DNA of 6,271 nucleotides, taken from contig JALVTX010000210.1 of assembly GCA_027035825.1 (NCBI GenBank), positions 1 to 6,271 of the forward strand, given 5' to 3'. The DNA is from Mariprofundaceae bacterium. GTDB lineage: Bacteria > Pseudomonadota > Zetaproteobacteria > Mariprofundales > Mariprofundaceae. The position numbers and the translations under genes are program-made. Below are positions 1 to 4,791 of the stretch, one piece after another. The notes under the pieces were generated by a model. The model was not told the DNA's origin and did not search any database. It saw only the letters and a list, made by a program, of their open reading frames with translations. Every line of letters begins with the position of its first letter. Position 1 is the first letter of the stretch.

Positions 1-268
1 TCATGGCGCTGATGCTGCCCGTGAAGGCGCCGCTCTTCTCGAAATAGACGCTCTGCGCCCCCAGCACCACGCCCTTCTTGCGCAGCGGCTCGGCCATCGG
101 GTGCAGCAGGGTGAACGGAGGCATCAGCGCCACCTCGATGTGGTCGGGCGCCGGGTTTTCCGCCAACTGCTCGACAAACTGGCGCGCATCCTCCAGCAGG
201 CCGTTCATCTTCCAGTTGCCGGCAATGAGCATGCGCCTGCGGCGGGGATGCGGTGCGGAATCTCCCAC
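1..268 (-). CDS. tpiA: Triosephosphate isomerase, N-terminal part (runs off the left edge)
   Basis: Interconverts dihydroxyacetone phosphate and glyceraldehyde 3-phosphate in cytoplasmic glycolysis and gluconeogenesis. About 89 codons are present, roughly the first third of a usual ~250-residue enzyme. The N-terminal TIM-barrel signature AGNWKMNG lies at residues 16-23; its Asn18 and Lys20 correspond to the substrate-binding Asn and catalytic Lys of the family. Further on, LGAQSVYFEKSGAFTGSISA matches the conserved GAQ...GAFTGE-type segment before the catalytic His, which lies outside the window with the catalytic Glu. I chose the GTG at 268 because a perfect AAGGAGG sits 5 nt upstream; the ATG at 232 would remove 12 residues (GDSAPHPRRRR plus the start) and has no such site. 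The gene diverges from rsmA. In many proteobacteria secG follows tpiA, but that cannot be seen here. Confidence 0.96.
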   Translation of the reverse strand, partial: MGDSAPHPRRRRMLIAGNWKMNGLLEDARQFVEQLAENPAPDHIEVALMPPFTLLHPMAEPLRKKGVVLGAQSVYFEKSGAFTGSISAM

Positions 269-273
269 GGTTG

Positions 274-280
274 CCTCCTT
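274..280 (-). promoter_or_regulatory. Strong Shine-Dalgarno deciding the tpiA GTG start
   Basis: Read on the minus strand this is AAGGAGG, complementary to the 16S rRNA 3' end, with a 5-nt gap to the GTG at 268. It supports GTG over the in-frame ATG 36 nt downstream. Confidence 0.85.
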
Positions 281-308
281 GATTGCAAAACGATGGAAAA
301 GGTCGGGG

Positions 309-336
309 ATTGTAGGAAATCGCGCGGCCAAAGCAA
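309..336 (-). promoter_or_regulatory. Sigma-70-type promoter of tpiA
   Basis: On the minus strand, TTGCTT (331-336) and TACAAT (309-314) are separated by 16 bp. Each matches the consensus (TTGACA, TATAAT) at four or five of six positions. Transcription would start near position 302 and give a leader of about 34 nt that contains the AAGGAGG site. It lies in a relatively AT-rich gap and faces away from rsmA. No equally good promoter was seen for rsmA. Confidence 0.65.
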
Positions 337-377
337 GGAAAATCGGCTCGCGGGCCAGCGGCGCGCGGGGTATGTTT

Positions 378-401
378 GGGCGCATGACGGGGCGCATGAC
401 G
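378..401. repeat. 12-bp exact tandem duplication over the rsmA start
   Basis: GGGCGCATGACG occurs twice back to back (378-389 and 390-401). The unit contains an ATG and is a multiple of three, so it creates two in-frame candidate starts at 384 and 396, encoding MTGR and then MTHAR. It makes the true start of rsmA ambiguous and looks like a local slippage duplication. Confidence 0.9.
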
Positions 402-1202
402 CATGCGAGGGCCAAGAAGTCGCTGGGGCAGCATTTCCTGACGGATGCGGCCGCCATTCGCCGGATCGCGGCGGCCGTGCCCGAGGGGGCGCGGGTGCTG
501 GAGATCGGCCCGGGGCGGGGCGCCCTGACGGAGCCGCTGTTGGCGCGCGTCTCGGCGCTGGCGCTGGTGGAGAAGGACGACGCGCTGGCCGCGCGCTGGC
601 GGGAACGGGCGGCGGATGAGGACAAGCTCGCCGTCTGGCACGCGGACGTGCTGGAGGCGCTGGACGAGGTCGTGGCCGCCTTCCGGCCCGAGTGGATCGT
701 CGGCAATCTGCCCTACAACATCAGCGGCCCCCTGTCCGCGGCGCTGTTCGCGCATCGGCTGCCGGGCGGCATGGCGCTGATGTACCAGCGCGAGGTGGCG
801 GCGCGCATCCTGGCCGCGCCGGGCGGGCGCGAGCGCGGCGGGCTGTCGGTGCTGGCGCGGCACTTCTACCGGCCGGAGCGGCTGCTTTCGCTGCCGCCGG
901 GCGCATTTTCGCCGCCGCCCAAGGTGCATTCGGCCGTGGTGCTGCTTTGCCCGCGCCCGGGCGAGCCGGCCTGCGACTATGCCGCGTTGCAGCAGGCGGT
1001 GCGGCAGGGGTTCGCGCACCGGCGCAAGACGCTGGCCAACAATTTTCGCGGACTGATGGACGCGGAGGACTGGGCGGCGCTGGGGCTGGACGCACGCCTG
1101 CGGCCCGAGCAGCTGGAATACGCGCAGTGGGCGCGCCTGGCGGCCCATCTGCTGTCGAAGGATTTGTCGTCGCGGAATCCGTCGTCGCGCGGCCGGGCCT
1201 GA
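396..1202 (+). CDS. rsmA: 16S rRNA (adenine(1518)-N6/adenine(1519)-N6)-dimethyltransferase
   Basis: RsmA/KsgA dimethylates the two adjacent adenines in the 3'-terminal hairpin of 16S rRNA with S-adenosylmethionine, late in 30S assembly. From the start used here (268 residues, normal for the family) the hallmarks are in order: GQHFL (11-15), SAM-binding LEIGPGRG (35-42), acidic residues near 59-62, catalytic NLPYN (104-108), YQREVA (130-135), FSPPPKVHS (171-179) and the C-terminal FAHRRKTLANNFRG (205-218). The start is uncertain. In-frame ATGs lie at 372, 384 and 396, none with a well-placed Shine-Dalgarno; 396 best fits the usual short N-terminus before GQxFL. The tail SSRNPSSRGRA reaches slightly past the usual end and is encoded over a 9-nt direct repeat (1166-1174 and 1181-1189). 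The stop lies 10 bp from the convergent plsC stop, with no convincing terminator between. Loss of KsgA activity gives kasugamycin resistance in known bacteria. Confidence 0.97.
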   Translation: MTHARAKKSLGQHFLTDAAAIRRIAAAVPEGARVLEIGPGRGALTEPLLARVSALALVEKDDALAARWRERAADEDKLAVWHADVLEALDEVVAAFRPEWIVGNLPYNISGPLSAALFAHRLPGGMALMYQREVAARILAAPGGRERGGLSVLARHFYRPERLLSLPPGAFSPPPKVHSAVVLLCPRPGEPACDYAALQQAVRQGFAHRRKTLANNFRGLMDAEDWAALGLDARLRPEQLEYAQWARLAAHLLSKDLSSRNPSSRGRA

Positions 1203-1212
1203 GCGACGGCCA

Positions 1213-1929
1213 TCAGCCGCCCAGTTCGCGAGTGGCCGCCTCGATGTCGGTCTTCAACCGCGCCAGCAGTTCCGGGCGCGGGGTTTCTTGCACCTGTTGG
1301 GCGGGGATGAAGGGCAGGAAACGCATCCGCACCGTGCCCGGCCGCTTGATCCAGCCGCGCTTGGGCCAGCAGACGCCGGCGTTGTGCGCCAGCGGCAGGA
1401 TGCCCACTTCCGCCTGCCGCGCCAGCATGATGCCGCTGGCCTGGTAGTCGCCCGTTTCGCCCGGCGGCATCCGCGAGCCCTCGGGGAAGATGACCACCCA
1501 GCGTCCCTTGGACAGGAAGCGCCGACCCTGCGCCAGCACCTGCTTGAGCGCCTCGCGGGGGTTGGAGCGGCGGATGGCGATTTCATCCAGCGCCCACAGC
1601 GCCCAGCCGAACACCGGAATGTAGAACAGCTCGCGCTTGAGCACCCAGACGAACGGCGGAACGAGCAAGGGCATGGCGATGGTTTCCAGCGCCGACTGAT
1701 GCTTGGCCATGACCACGCAGGGTGCATCGGGCAAGTGCTCGCGGCCTTCCACCTCCAGCCGCACGCCGGCAATCCAGCGCAGCAGCGTCAGCACCGTGGC
1801 GCTCCAGCCCCGGGCCCAGAACCAGGCGGCCGAAAAGCCGAACGGGCGGCAGCCGATGACCAGCAGCGAAAACGGCACGGTGACGGCCATGAAGCAGAGG
1901 TTGAACAGCGTGGAGCGGAGCCAGGTCAT
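1213..1929 (-). CDS. plsC: 1-acyl-sn-glycerol-3-phosphate acyltransferase (PlsC family)
   Basis: Transfers an acyl group to the sn-2 position of lysophosphatidic acid to give phosphatidic acid at the inner membrane. The product has 238 residues, typical for PlsC. An N-terminal hydrophobic stretch (about 4-27) and a second amphipathic or membrane stretch (about 32-55) precede the acyltransferase domain. The catalytic block is KHQSALE (76-82): the His is kept, but the usual HX4D Asp is Glu82. The glycerol-phosphate-binding block FPEGSR (148-153) is intact, and VLKRELFYIPVFGW (96-109) and IAIRR (117-121) match block II of the family. The ATG at 1929 overlaps the gmhB stop by 4 nt (ATGA), which points to translational coupling. 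It fits better than longer readings of the frame, which would run through gmhB. Paralogues with other acyl acceptors exist, so the exact substrate is inferred. Confidence 0.92.
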   Translation of the reverse strand: MTWLRSTLFNLCFMAVTVPFSLLVIGCRPFGFSAAWFWARGWSATVLTLLRWIAGVRLEVEGREHLPDAPCVVMAKHQSALETIAMPLLVPPFVWVLKRELFYIPVFGWALWALDEIAIRRSNPREALKQVLAQGRRFLSKGRWVVIFPEGSRMPPGETGDYQASGIMLARQAEVGILPLAHNAGVCWPKRGWIKRPGTVRMRFLPFIPAQQVQETPRPELLARLKTDIEAATRELGG

Positions 1930-2486
1930 GCCCTGCCCCCCAGGAGCGCGTCCACGGCGGCGGCCAGGTCGGGCCAGGCGCGGATGTCGGGCTTCAGTTC
2001 GCGGGCGCGTGCGAGGATGGCCTCGGCGTCGCCGTAGCCGGTTTGCACGAGGGCCGGCGTCACGCCCGCCGCCAGCGCCGCCTGCACGTCGCGCAGCGAA
2101 TCGCCGATGAACCAGACCTCCGGCGAGGCCGGAAGCTCCAGCGCTTCCAGCGCCTGCATGACCAGCCCCGGCCTGGGCTTGCGGCAGGCGCAGTCGTCCC
2201 CCGGCGCATGGGGGCACCAGGCCAGATGCGCGATGCGCCCGCCGGCGGCCTCGATGGCGCGCATCATTTTGGTCACGATGGCCTGGAAGGTGGCGGCATC
2301 GAGCATGCCGCGGCCCAAGGCCGACTGGTTGCTGACGATGGCCACCGGGATGCCGGCCCCGGTCAGCCTGGCGATGGCGTCCAGGCTGCCGGGAATGGGG
2401 CGCCAGGACTCGGGGGTCAGGATGTAGTCCGGCGAATCGAAGTTGATGACGCCATCACGGTCGAGCAGCACGGCCCTCGGGATCAT
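1926..2486 (-). CDS. gmhB: D-glycero-beta-D-manno-heptose-1,7-bisphosphate 7-phosphatase
   Basis: Cytoplasmic HAD-superfamily phosphatase that removes the 7-phosphate from heptose 1,7-bisphosphate on the route to ADP-heptose for the LPS inner core. The protein has 186 residues, normal for the family. HAD motif I is LLDRDGVIN (7-15), with nucleophile Asp9 and acid/base Asp11. Motif II is VSNQS (51-55), the Lys motif lies in CRKPRPG (101-107), and motif IV is GDSLRD (128-133). A zinc-binding set of Cys91, His93, Cys99 and Cys101 (CPH...CAC) distinguishes GmhB from histidinol phosphatases that lack LPS context. The ATG is followed at once by family-like sequence, but no Shine-Dalgarno is visible (GTTCGCGGC before ATG). 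The gene starts only about 27 nt after the terminator of the preceding gene, so its promoter is unclear. plsC follows with a 4-nt overlap. Confidence 0.95.
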   Translation of the reverse strand: MIPRAVLLDRDGVINFDSPDYILTPESWRPIPGSLDAIARLTGAGIPVAIVSNQSALGRGMLDAATFQAIVTKMMRAIEAAGGRIAHLAWCPHAPGDDCACRKPRPGLVMQALEALELPASPEVWFIGDSLRDVQAALAAGVTPALVQTGYGDAEAILARARELKPDIRAWPDLAAAVDALLGGRA

Positions 2487-2513
2487 GCCGCGAACGGTAA
2501 GGGCGCATGGGAG

Positions 2514-2542
2514 AAAAGAAAAGGGCGGCCCAAGAGCCGCCC
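2514..2542 (-). terminator. Intrinsic terminator of the PuuD-like gene
   Basis: On the minus strand a perfect 7-bp stem GGGCGGC/GCCGCCC (2536-2542 with 2523-2529), with loop TCTTGG, is followed by TTTTCTTTT. It lies 23 bp after the PuuD-like stop and about 27 bp before the gmhB start, separating the two transcription units. Confidence 0.9.
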
Positions 2543-2565
2543 GGGAAAACCGCTAGCGTCCGGCC

Positions 2566-3138
2566 TCAGCCGAAGATCGGGAAATGGGCGGATGCGCCCA
2601 TGAAGAACAGCATCGGGATGGACAGGATGGTGTTCGTGCGGCTGGCGATCAGCGCCCGCTTGCCGAGCTTCGCCTTCTCCTCGTCGGTCGCGCCGGGCAC
2701 GATGCCGAGAATCCGCTTCTGCGCCGGCCAGATGATGAACCAGACGTTGAACCACATGATGATGCCAAACGCGGCGCCAATCATGATGTCCACGCCCATG
2801 GCGCCGTTCTTGTGCAGGCCATGCAACAGCACCAGGCCGAAAATCAGCGTGAACATCGCGCCCCAGCGGAACCACCACAGCACGCGACGCACGATGCTGC
2901 CCTCCCTGGTCAGTTCGCCCTTGGTTTCGGCGGAAAGCCCGGCGAACACCGGCACGTGACAGAAGTTCAGGTAGTAGAGCAGGCCGATCCAGGTGATGCC
3001 GGCCAGGAAATGGCCCCAGCGGGCCAGGCCAAAGATGTCCGGCATCTGGCCGCCCTGGGCCAGCCCGATGCCGATGAGGATGGCGGCCAGCGCAAAGCCG
3101 GTGGCGATGGCCGCCTTGTGATTGGTGAAAATGGTCAT
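2566..3138 (-). CDS. Stand-alone PuuD/urate-oxidase N-terminal-type membrane protein
   Basis: A 190-residue integral membrane protein that resembles the membrane domain (Urate_ox_N) of PuuD, the cytochrome-c-linked urate oxidase of the inner membrane. Hydrophobic segments lie at about 9-28, 41-59, 86-108, 117-137 and 168-189. Family-like stretches include RWGHFLAGITWIGLLYYLNF (40-59), FRWGAMFTLIFGLVLLHG (90-107) and MWFNVWFIIWPAQKRILG (128-145). His43, His61, His106, His109 and His185 lie in or beside membrane segments and could ligate haem or metal. There is no C-terminal cytochrome c domain and no CxxCH, so it matches only the membrane part of full PuuD. The ATG at 3138 was chosen because AAGGAGG lies 5 nt upstream; the ATG at 3198 would add 20 uncharacteristic residues. 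The family is recognised from memory. Urate as substrate is doubtful, since no other purine-breakdown gene is present. Confidence 0.7.
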   Translation of the reverse strand: MTIFTNHKAAIATGFALAAILIGIGLAQGGQMPDIFGLARWGHFLAGITWIGLLYYLNFCHVPVFAGLSAETKGELTREGSIVRRVLWWFRWGAMFTLIFGLVLLHGLHKNGAMGVDIMIGAAFGIIMWFNVWFIIWPAQKRILGIVPGATDEEKAKLGKRALIASRTNTILSIPMLFFMGASAHFPIFG

Positions 3139-3143
3139 CGCAA

Positions 3144-3150
3144 CCTCCTT
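3144..3150 (-). promoter_or_regulatory. Strong Shine-Dalgarno of the PuuD-like gene
   Basis: AAGGAGG on the minus strand, 5 nt before the ATG at 3138. It has the same sequence and spacing as the tpiA site and decides this start over the upstream ATG at 3198. Confidence 0.85.
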
Positions 3151-3164
3151 GTTTGATCCGTGCG

Positions 3165-3193
3165 ATAATCTCAGCCTAGACAAACAATGCCGA
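3165..3193 (-). promoter_or_regulatory. Candidate promoter of the PuuD-like gene
   Basis: On the minus strand, TCGGCA (3188-3193) and GATTAT (3165-3170) are 17 bp apart, each matching the sigma-70 consensus at four of six positions. The leader would be about 20 nt and include the AAGGAGG site. The surrounding 3139-3225 stretch is much more AT-rich than the genes, as expected for a promoter region. The match is modest, so this is only a candidate. Confidence 0.35.
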
Positions 3194-3246
3194 AACATTA
3201 AGCCGAGAAAAACAAGGGGTTTTTGTCCGGCGGGCGTCCAGGCACG

Positions 3247-3270
3247 AAAAAGCCGCCCGCGGGCGGCTTT
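3247..3270 (-). terminator. Palindromic intrinsic terminator of the 56-residue gene
   Basis: A perfect 22-bp palindrome (3249-3270) is built from AAAGCCGCC and GGCGGCTTT around CGCG. On the minus strand it ends in TTTTT (3251-3247), 21 bp after the stop of the small gene. Only three T follow the stem on the plus strand, so it should act mainly on minus-strand transcripts. It shields the PuuD-like gene from upstream transcription. Confidence 0.88.
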
Positions 3271-3291
3271 CGCGAAGCAGGAGTCAGGCCC

Positions 3292-3462
3292 CTATTCGGT
3301 CGAGCAGGAGAGCTCTTCCTGGATCTTGCCGGATTCCACTTCCTCGATGATCTTCTGATAGTGCTCGTTGATCGGGCAACCGCAGCTGTGCTGGCTGGTT
3401 GCATGCAGGCGAGCCTGCTCGATGTGCCACTGGGCCACTTTCAGATGTTGATCGACATTCAT
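3292..3462 (-). CDS. Small His/Cys-rich protein of unknown function
   Basis: I do not recognise this 56-residue protein. It starts MNVDQHLKVAQWHIEQ and looks soluble and mostly helical, with no signal peptide or membrane segment. His6, His13 and His20 recur every seven residues, putting them on one helix face. They are followed by His25, Cys27, Cys29 (HSCGCP, 25-30) and His34. An acidic helix (about 35-51) and a final Cys53 complete it. The CxC plus nearby His residues suggest metal binding, which is inference. The ATG at 3462 is supported by GAGGAA 5 nt upstream and by the helical start; an ATG at 3609 would add 49 residues of Arg/Ala-rich shadow-like sequence. A clean terminator follows and a candidate promoter precedes it, so it looks like a monocistronic gene, divergent from the cytochrome gene. 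Confidence 0.75.
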   Translation of the reverse strand: MNVDQHLKVAQWHIEQARLHATSQHSCGCPINEHYQKIIEEVESGKIQEELSCSTE

Positions 3463-3513
3463 GTTCGTTCCTCGTGTTTCGTGTTGGATTTCCGCCGATG
3501 GCGGCGGCTGGCA

Positions 3514-3542
3514 AGGGTAGCATCTTTGCGCCGCCGCGATAA
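3514..3542 (-). promoter_or_regulatory. Candidate promoter of the 56-residue gene
   Basis: On the minus strand, TTATCG (3537-3542) and TACCCT (3514-3519) are 17 bp apart. Matches to consensus are three or four of six, so support is weak. The leader would be about 45 nt and would include a 5-bp GC hairpin (CCGCC/GGCGG, 3492-3504). The rest of the 178-bp divergent gap (3463-3640) shows only the cytochrome-gene Shine-Dalgarno; I saw no convincing plus-strand promoter in it. Confidence 0.3.
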
Positions 3543-3628
3543 CCATCATTCGATTGCGGCCAGCCGCGCATACGCAACGCTTGCATTGCCGCCCCCTTTG
3601 CGCGGACACTTGCCCTTGAGTTCACGGC

Positions 3629-3634
3629 AAGGAG
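3629..3634 (+). promoter_or_regulatory. Shine-Dalgarno of the di-haem cytochrome gene
   Basis: AAGGAG, 6 nt before the ATG at 3641. It confirms that this short frame is translated and is the only strong ribosome-binding site seen in the cytochrome-nadK-recN cluster. The two downstream genes start inside the preceding ones. Confidence 0.8.
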
Positions 3635-3640
3635 CGCGGC

Positions 3641-3925
3641 ATGGCTGGCGACGGCAGGGCGGGATGGAAACCGGGCAAGAAGGACGCCATCTTCGTGGCG
3701 GTGGTGATTGCCGTGATCGTGGCGCTGTCCCTGGGCACGGGCAAGCGCACCACCAGGCCGGTGCCCAACGATGACGCGCACATCCATGCCACCAAGCGCG
3801 CGGACTGCATGCGCTGCCACGGCGCGGGCGGCGTGAAGCCTCGGCCGAAGGCGCATCATGCGCCGGGCGATCAATGCTTTCTCTGCCATCGGCAGCCCAG
3901 GGACTGGGCGGGGGCGCGGCGATGA
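3641..3925 (+). CDS. Small membrane-anchored di-haem c-type cytochrome
   Basis: A 94-residue protein with a basic N-terminus (GWKPGKK), one hydrophobic helix at about 15-32 (an uncleaved anchor or signal) and a short periplasmic domain. Two covalent haem c sites are visible: CMRCH (56-60) and CFLCH (79-83). His47, His49, His71 and His72 are candidate distal ligands. It should be exported by Sec, matured by the cytochrome c machinery and act as an electron carrier at the inner membrane. The closest general type is the NapB/paired-CxxCH class of small multihaem cytochromes, but I cannot name a subfamily or partner. The ATG has AAGGAG 6 nt upstream (3629-3634). The stop overlaps the nadK start by 4 nt (ATGA), so nadK is probably co-translated with it. 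An electron carrier at the head of a nadK-recN operon is unusual. Confidence 0.88.
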   Translation: MAGDGRAGWKPGKKDAIFVAVVIAVIVALSLGTGKRTTRPVPNDDAHIHATKRADCMRCHGAGGVKPRPKAHHAPGDQCFLCHRQPRDWAGARR

Positions 3926-4791
3926 AGCGTGTGGGCGTCAGCATCAAGCCGGGGGATGCGCGGGCGCGCGACCTGGCGCTCAAGCTGCGCGACTGGCTGA
4001 GCGGGCGCGGGTTTGAAGCGCTGCCCGACCGCACCCTGGCCGAGGCGCTGGGCGAGGATGCCTGCCTGCCGCTTGAGGCGCTGGCGGAACGCGCCGACCT
4101 GATGGTGGTGCTGGGCGGCGACGGCACGCTGCTGCACGTCGGCCGGCGCTTCGTGGGCCGTCGCGCGCCGCTGTTGGGCGTGAATCTGGGGCGTCTCGGC
4201 TTTTTGACCGGCGCGCCGGCGGATGCGATGTTTGAGGCGGTGGAAACGGCGCTGGCAGGTCGGGCGCGGCTGGTCTCTTATTTCTGCCTCCAGGCCGAGG
4301 CCTGGCGCGATGGCGAGCGGCTTTCGGGCGGCGTGGCCATCAACGACGTGGTGCTGCAACGCAACCGCCATCCGCGCATGATCGAATACGAGATGAGCAT
4401 CGCCGGCGAGTTCGTGTTCCGCGTGCGCGCCGACGGGCTGGTGCTGGCCACGCCGGCGGGCTCCACCGCCTACGCGCTCTCGGCCGGCGGGGCCATCGTG
4501 CATCCGGGCCTGGACGCCATCTCGGTGGCGCCGGTCTGCCCGCACACGCTGTCCAACCGGCCCATCGTGGTGCCGGCGAGCGAGGTTATCGAACTGCGCC
4601 TCACCGAGGTGCCGGCGCCCGCGGCGCTGAACCTGGACGGGCAGATGTGTCAGGACTTGCGGCAGGACGACCGCATCCTGGTGCGCAAGGGGCCGACGGT
4701 GACGCTGGCCTACATGCCGGATCGCAGCTATTACGCGGTGCTGCGCGGCAAGCTGCACTGGACGGGAAGGGACCACGGCGGCGCATGCTGA
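3922..4791 (+). CDS. nadK: NAD kinase
   Basis: Phosphorylates NAD to NADP in the cytoplasm, using ATP or polyphosphate depending on the family member. The protein has 289 residues, matching typical proteobacterial NadK. The family motifs are in order: VVLGGDGTLLHVGR (62-75) with GGDG at 65-68, VNLGRLGFLT (87-96), the ND pair (131-132), DGLVLATPAGSTAYALSAGG (161-180) and CPHTLSNRPIVVP (196-208). The ATG at 3922 gives the usual N-terminus (MKRVGVSIKP) and overlaps the cytochrome stop by 4 nt. An in-frame ATG at 3874 would add 16 residues inside the cytochrome gene and is less likely. The 3' end overlaps recN by 7 nt. A nadK-recN pairing is common in beta- and gammaproteobacteria, often with hrcA nearby; no hrcA is seen here. 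Confidence 0.97.
   Translation: MKRVGVSIKPGDARARDLALKLRDWLSGRGFEALPDRTLAEALGEDACLPLEALAERADLMVVLGGDGTLLHVGRRFVGRRAPLLGVNLGRLGFLTGAPADAMFEAVETALAGRARLVSYFCLQAEAWRDGERLSGGVAINDVVLQRNRHPRMIEYEMSIAGEFVFRVRADGLVLATPAGSTAYALSAGGAIVHPGLDAISVAPVCPHTLSNRPIVVPASEVIELRLTEVPAPAALNLDGQMCQDLRQDDRILVRKGPTVTLAYMPDRSYYAVLRGKLHWTGRDHGGAC

Noticed and set aside
78..371. Longer open frame leading into rsmA (would start at 78)
   Set aside because: It overlaps the N-terminal codons of tpiA on the other strand and encodes no recognisable domain. RsmA proteins begin a few residues before GQxFL, so the extension is chance openness of GC-rich DNA.
1199..1220. Possible shared terminator between the convergent rsmA and plsC stops
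   Set aside because: Only a 4-bp CGGC/GCCG inverted repeat is present, with no T-run on either strand.
1930..2217. N-terminal extension of the plsC frame to 2217
   Set aside because: It lies entirely within gmhB and is Gly/Arg/Ala-rich. The ATGA junction at 1926-1929 and the membrane-type N-terminus support the start at 1929.
3208..3224. AAAAAC/GTTTTT inverted repeat between the small gene and the PuuD-like gene
   Set aside because: A 6-bp AT-rich stem is weak and not followed by a clean T-run. It could be an operator, but nothing supports that beyond its symmetry.
2523..3270. Shared GGGCGGC/GCCGCCC arms in the two terminators, as a dispersed repeat family
   Set aside because: The arms are in opposite order and the loops differ. 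Short GC arms like these are expected in terminators of GC-rich genomes.
3871..4776. 301-codon minus-strand open frame opposite nadK
   Set aside because: It is an antisense shadow: the plus-strand frame has all NAD kinase motifs, while this one shows none and is Arg/His/Gln-rich.
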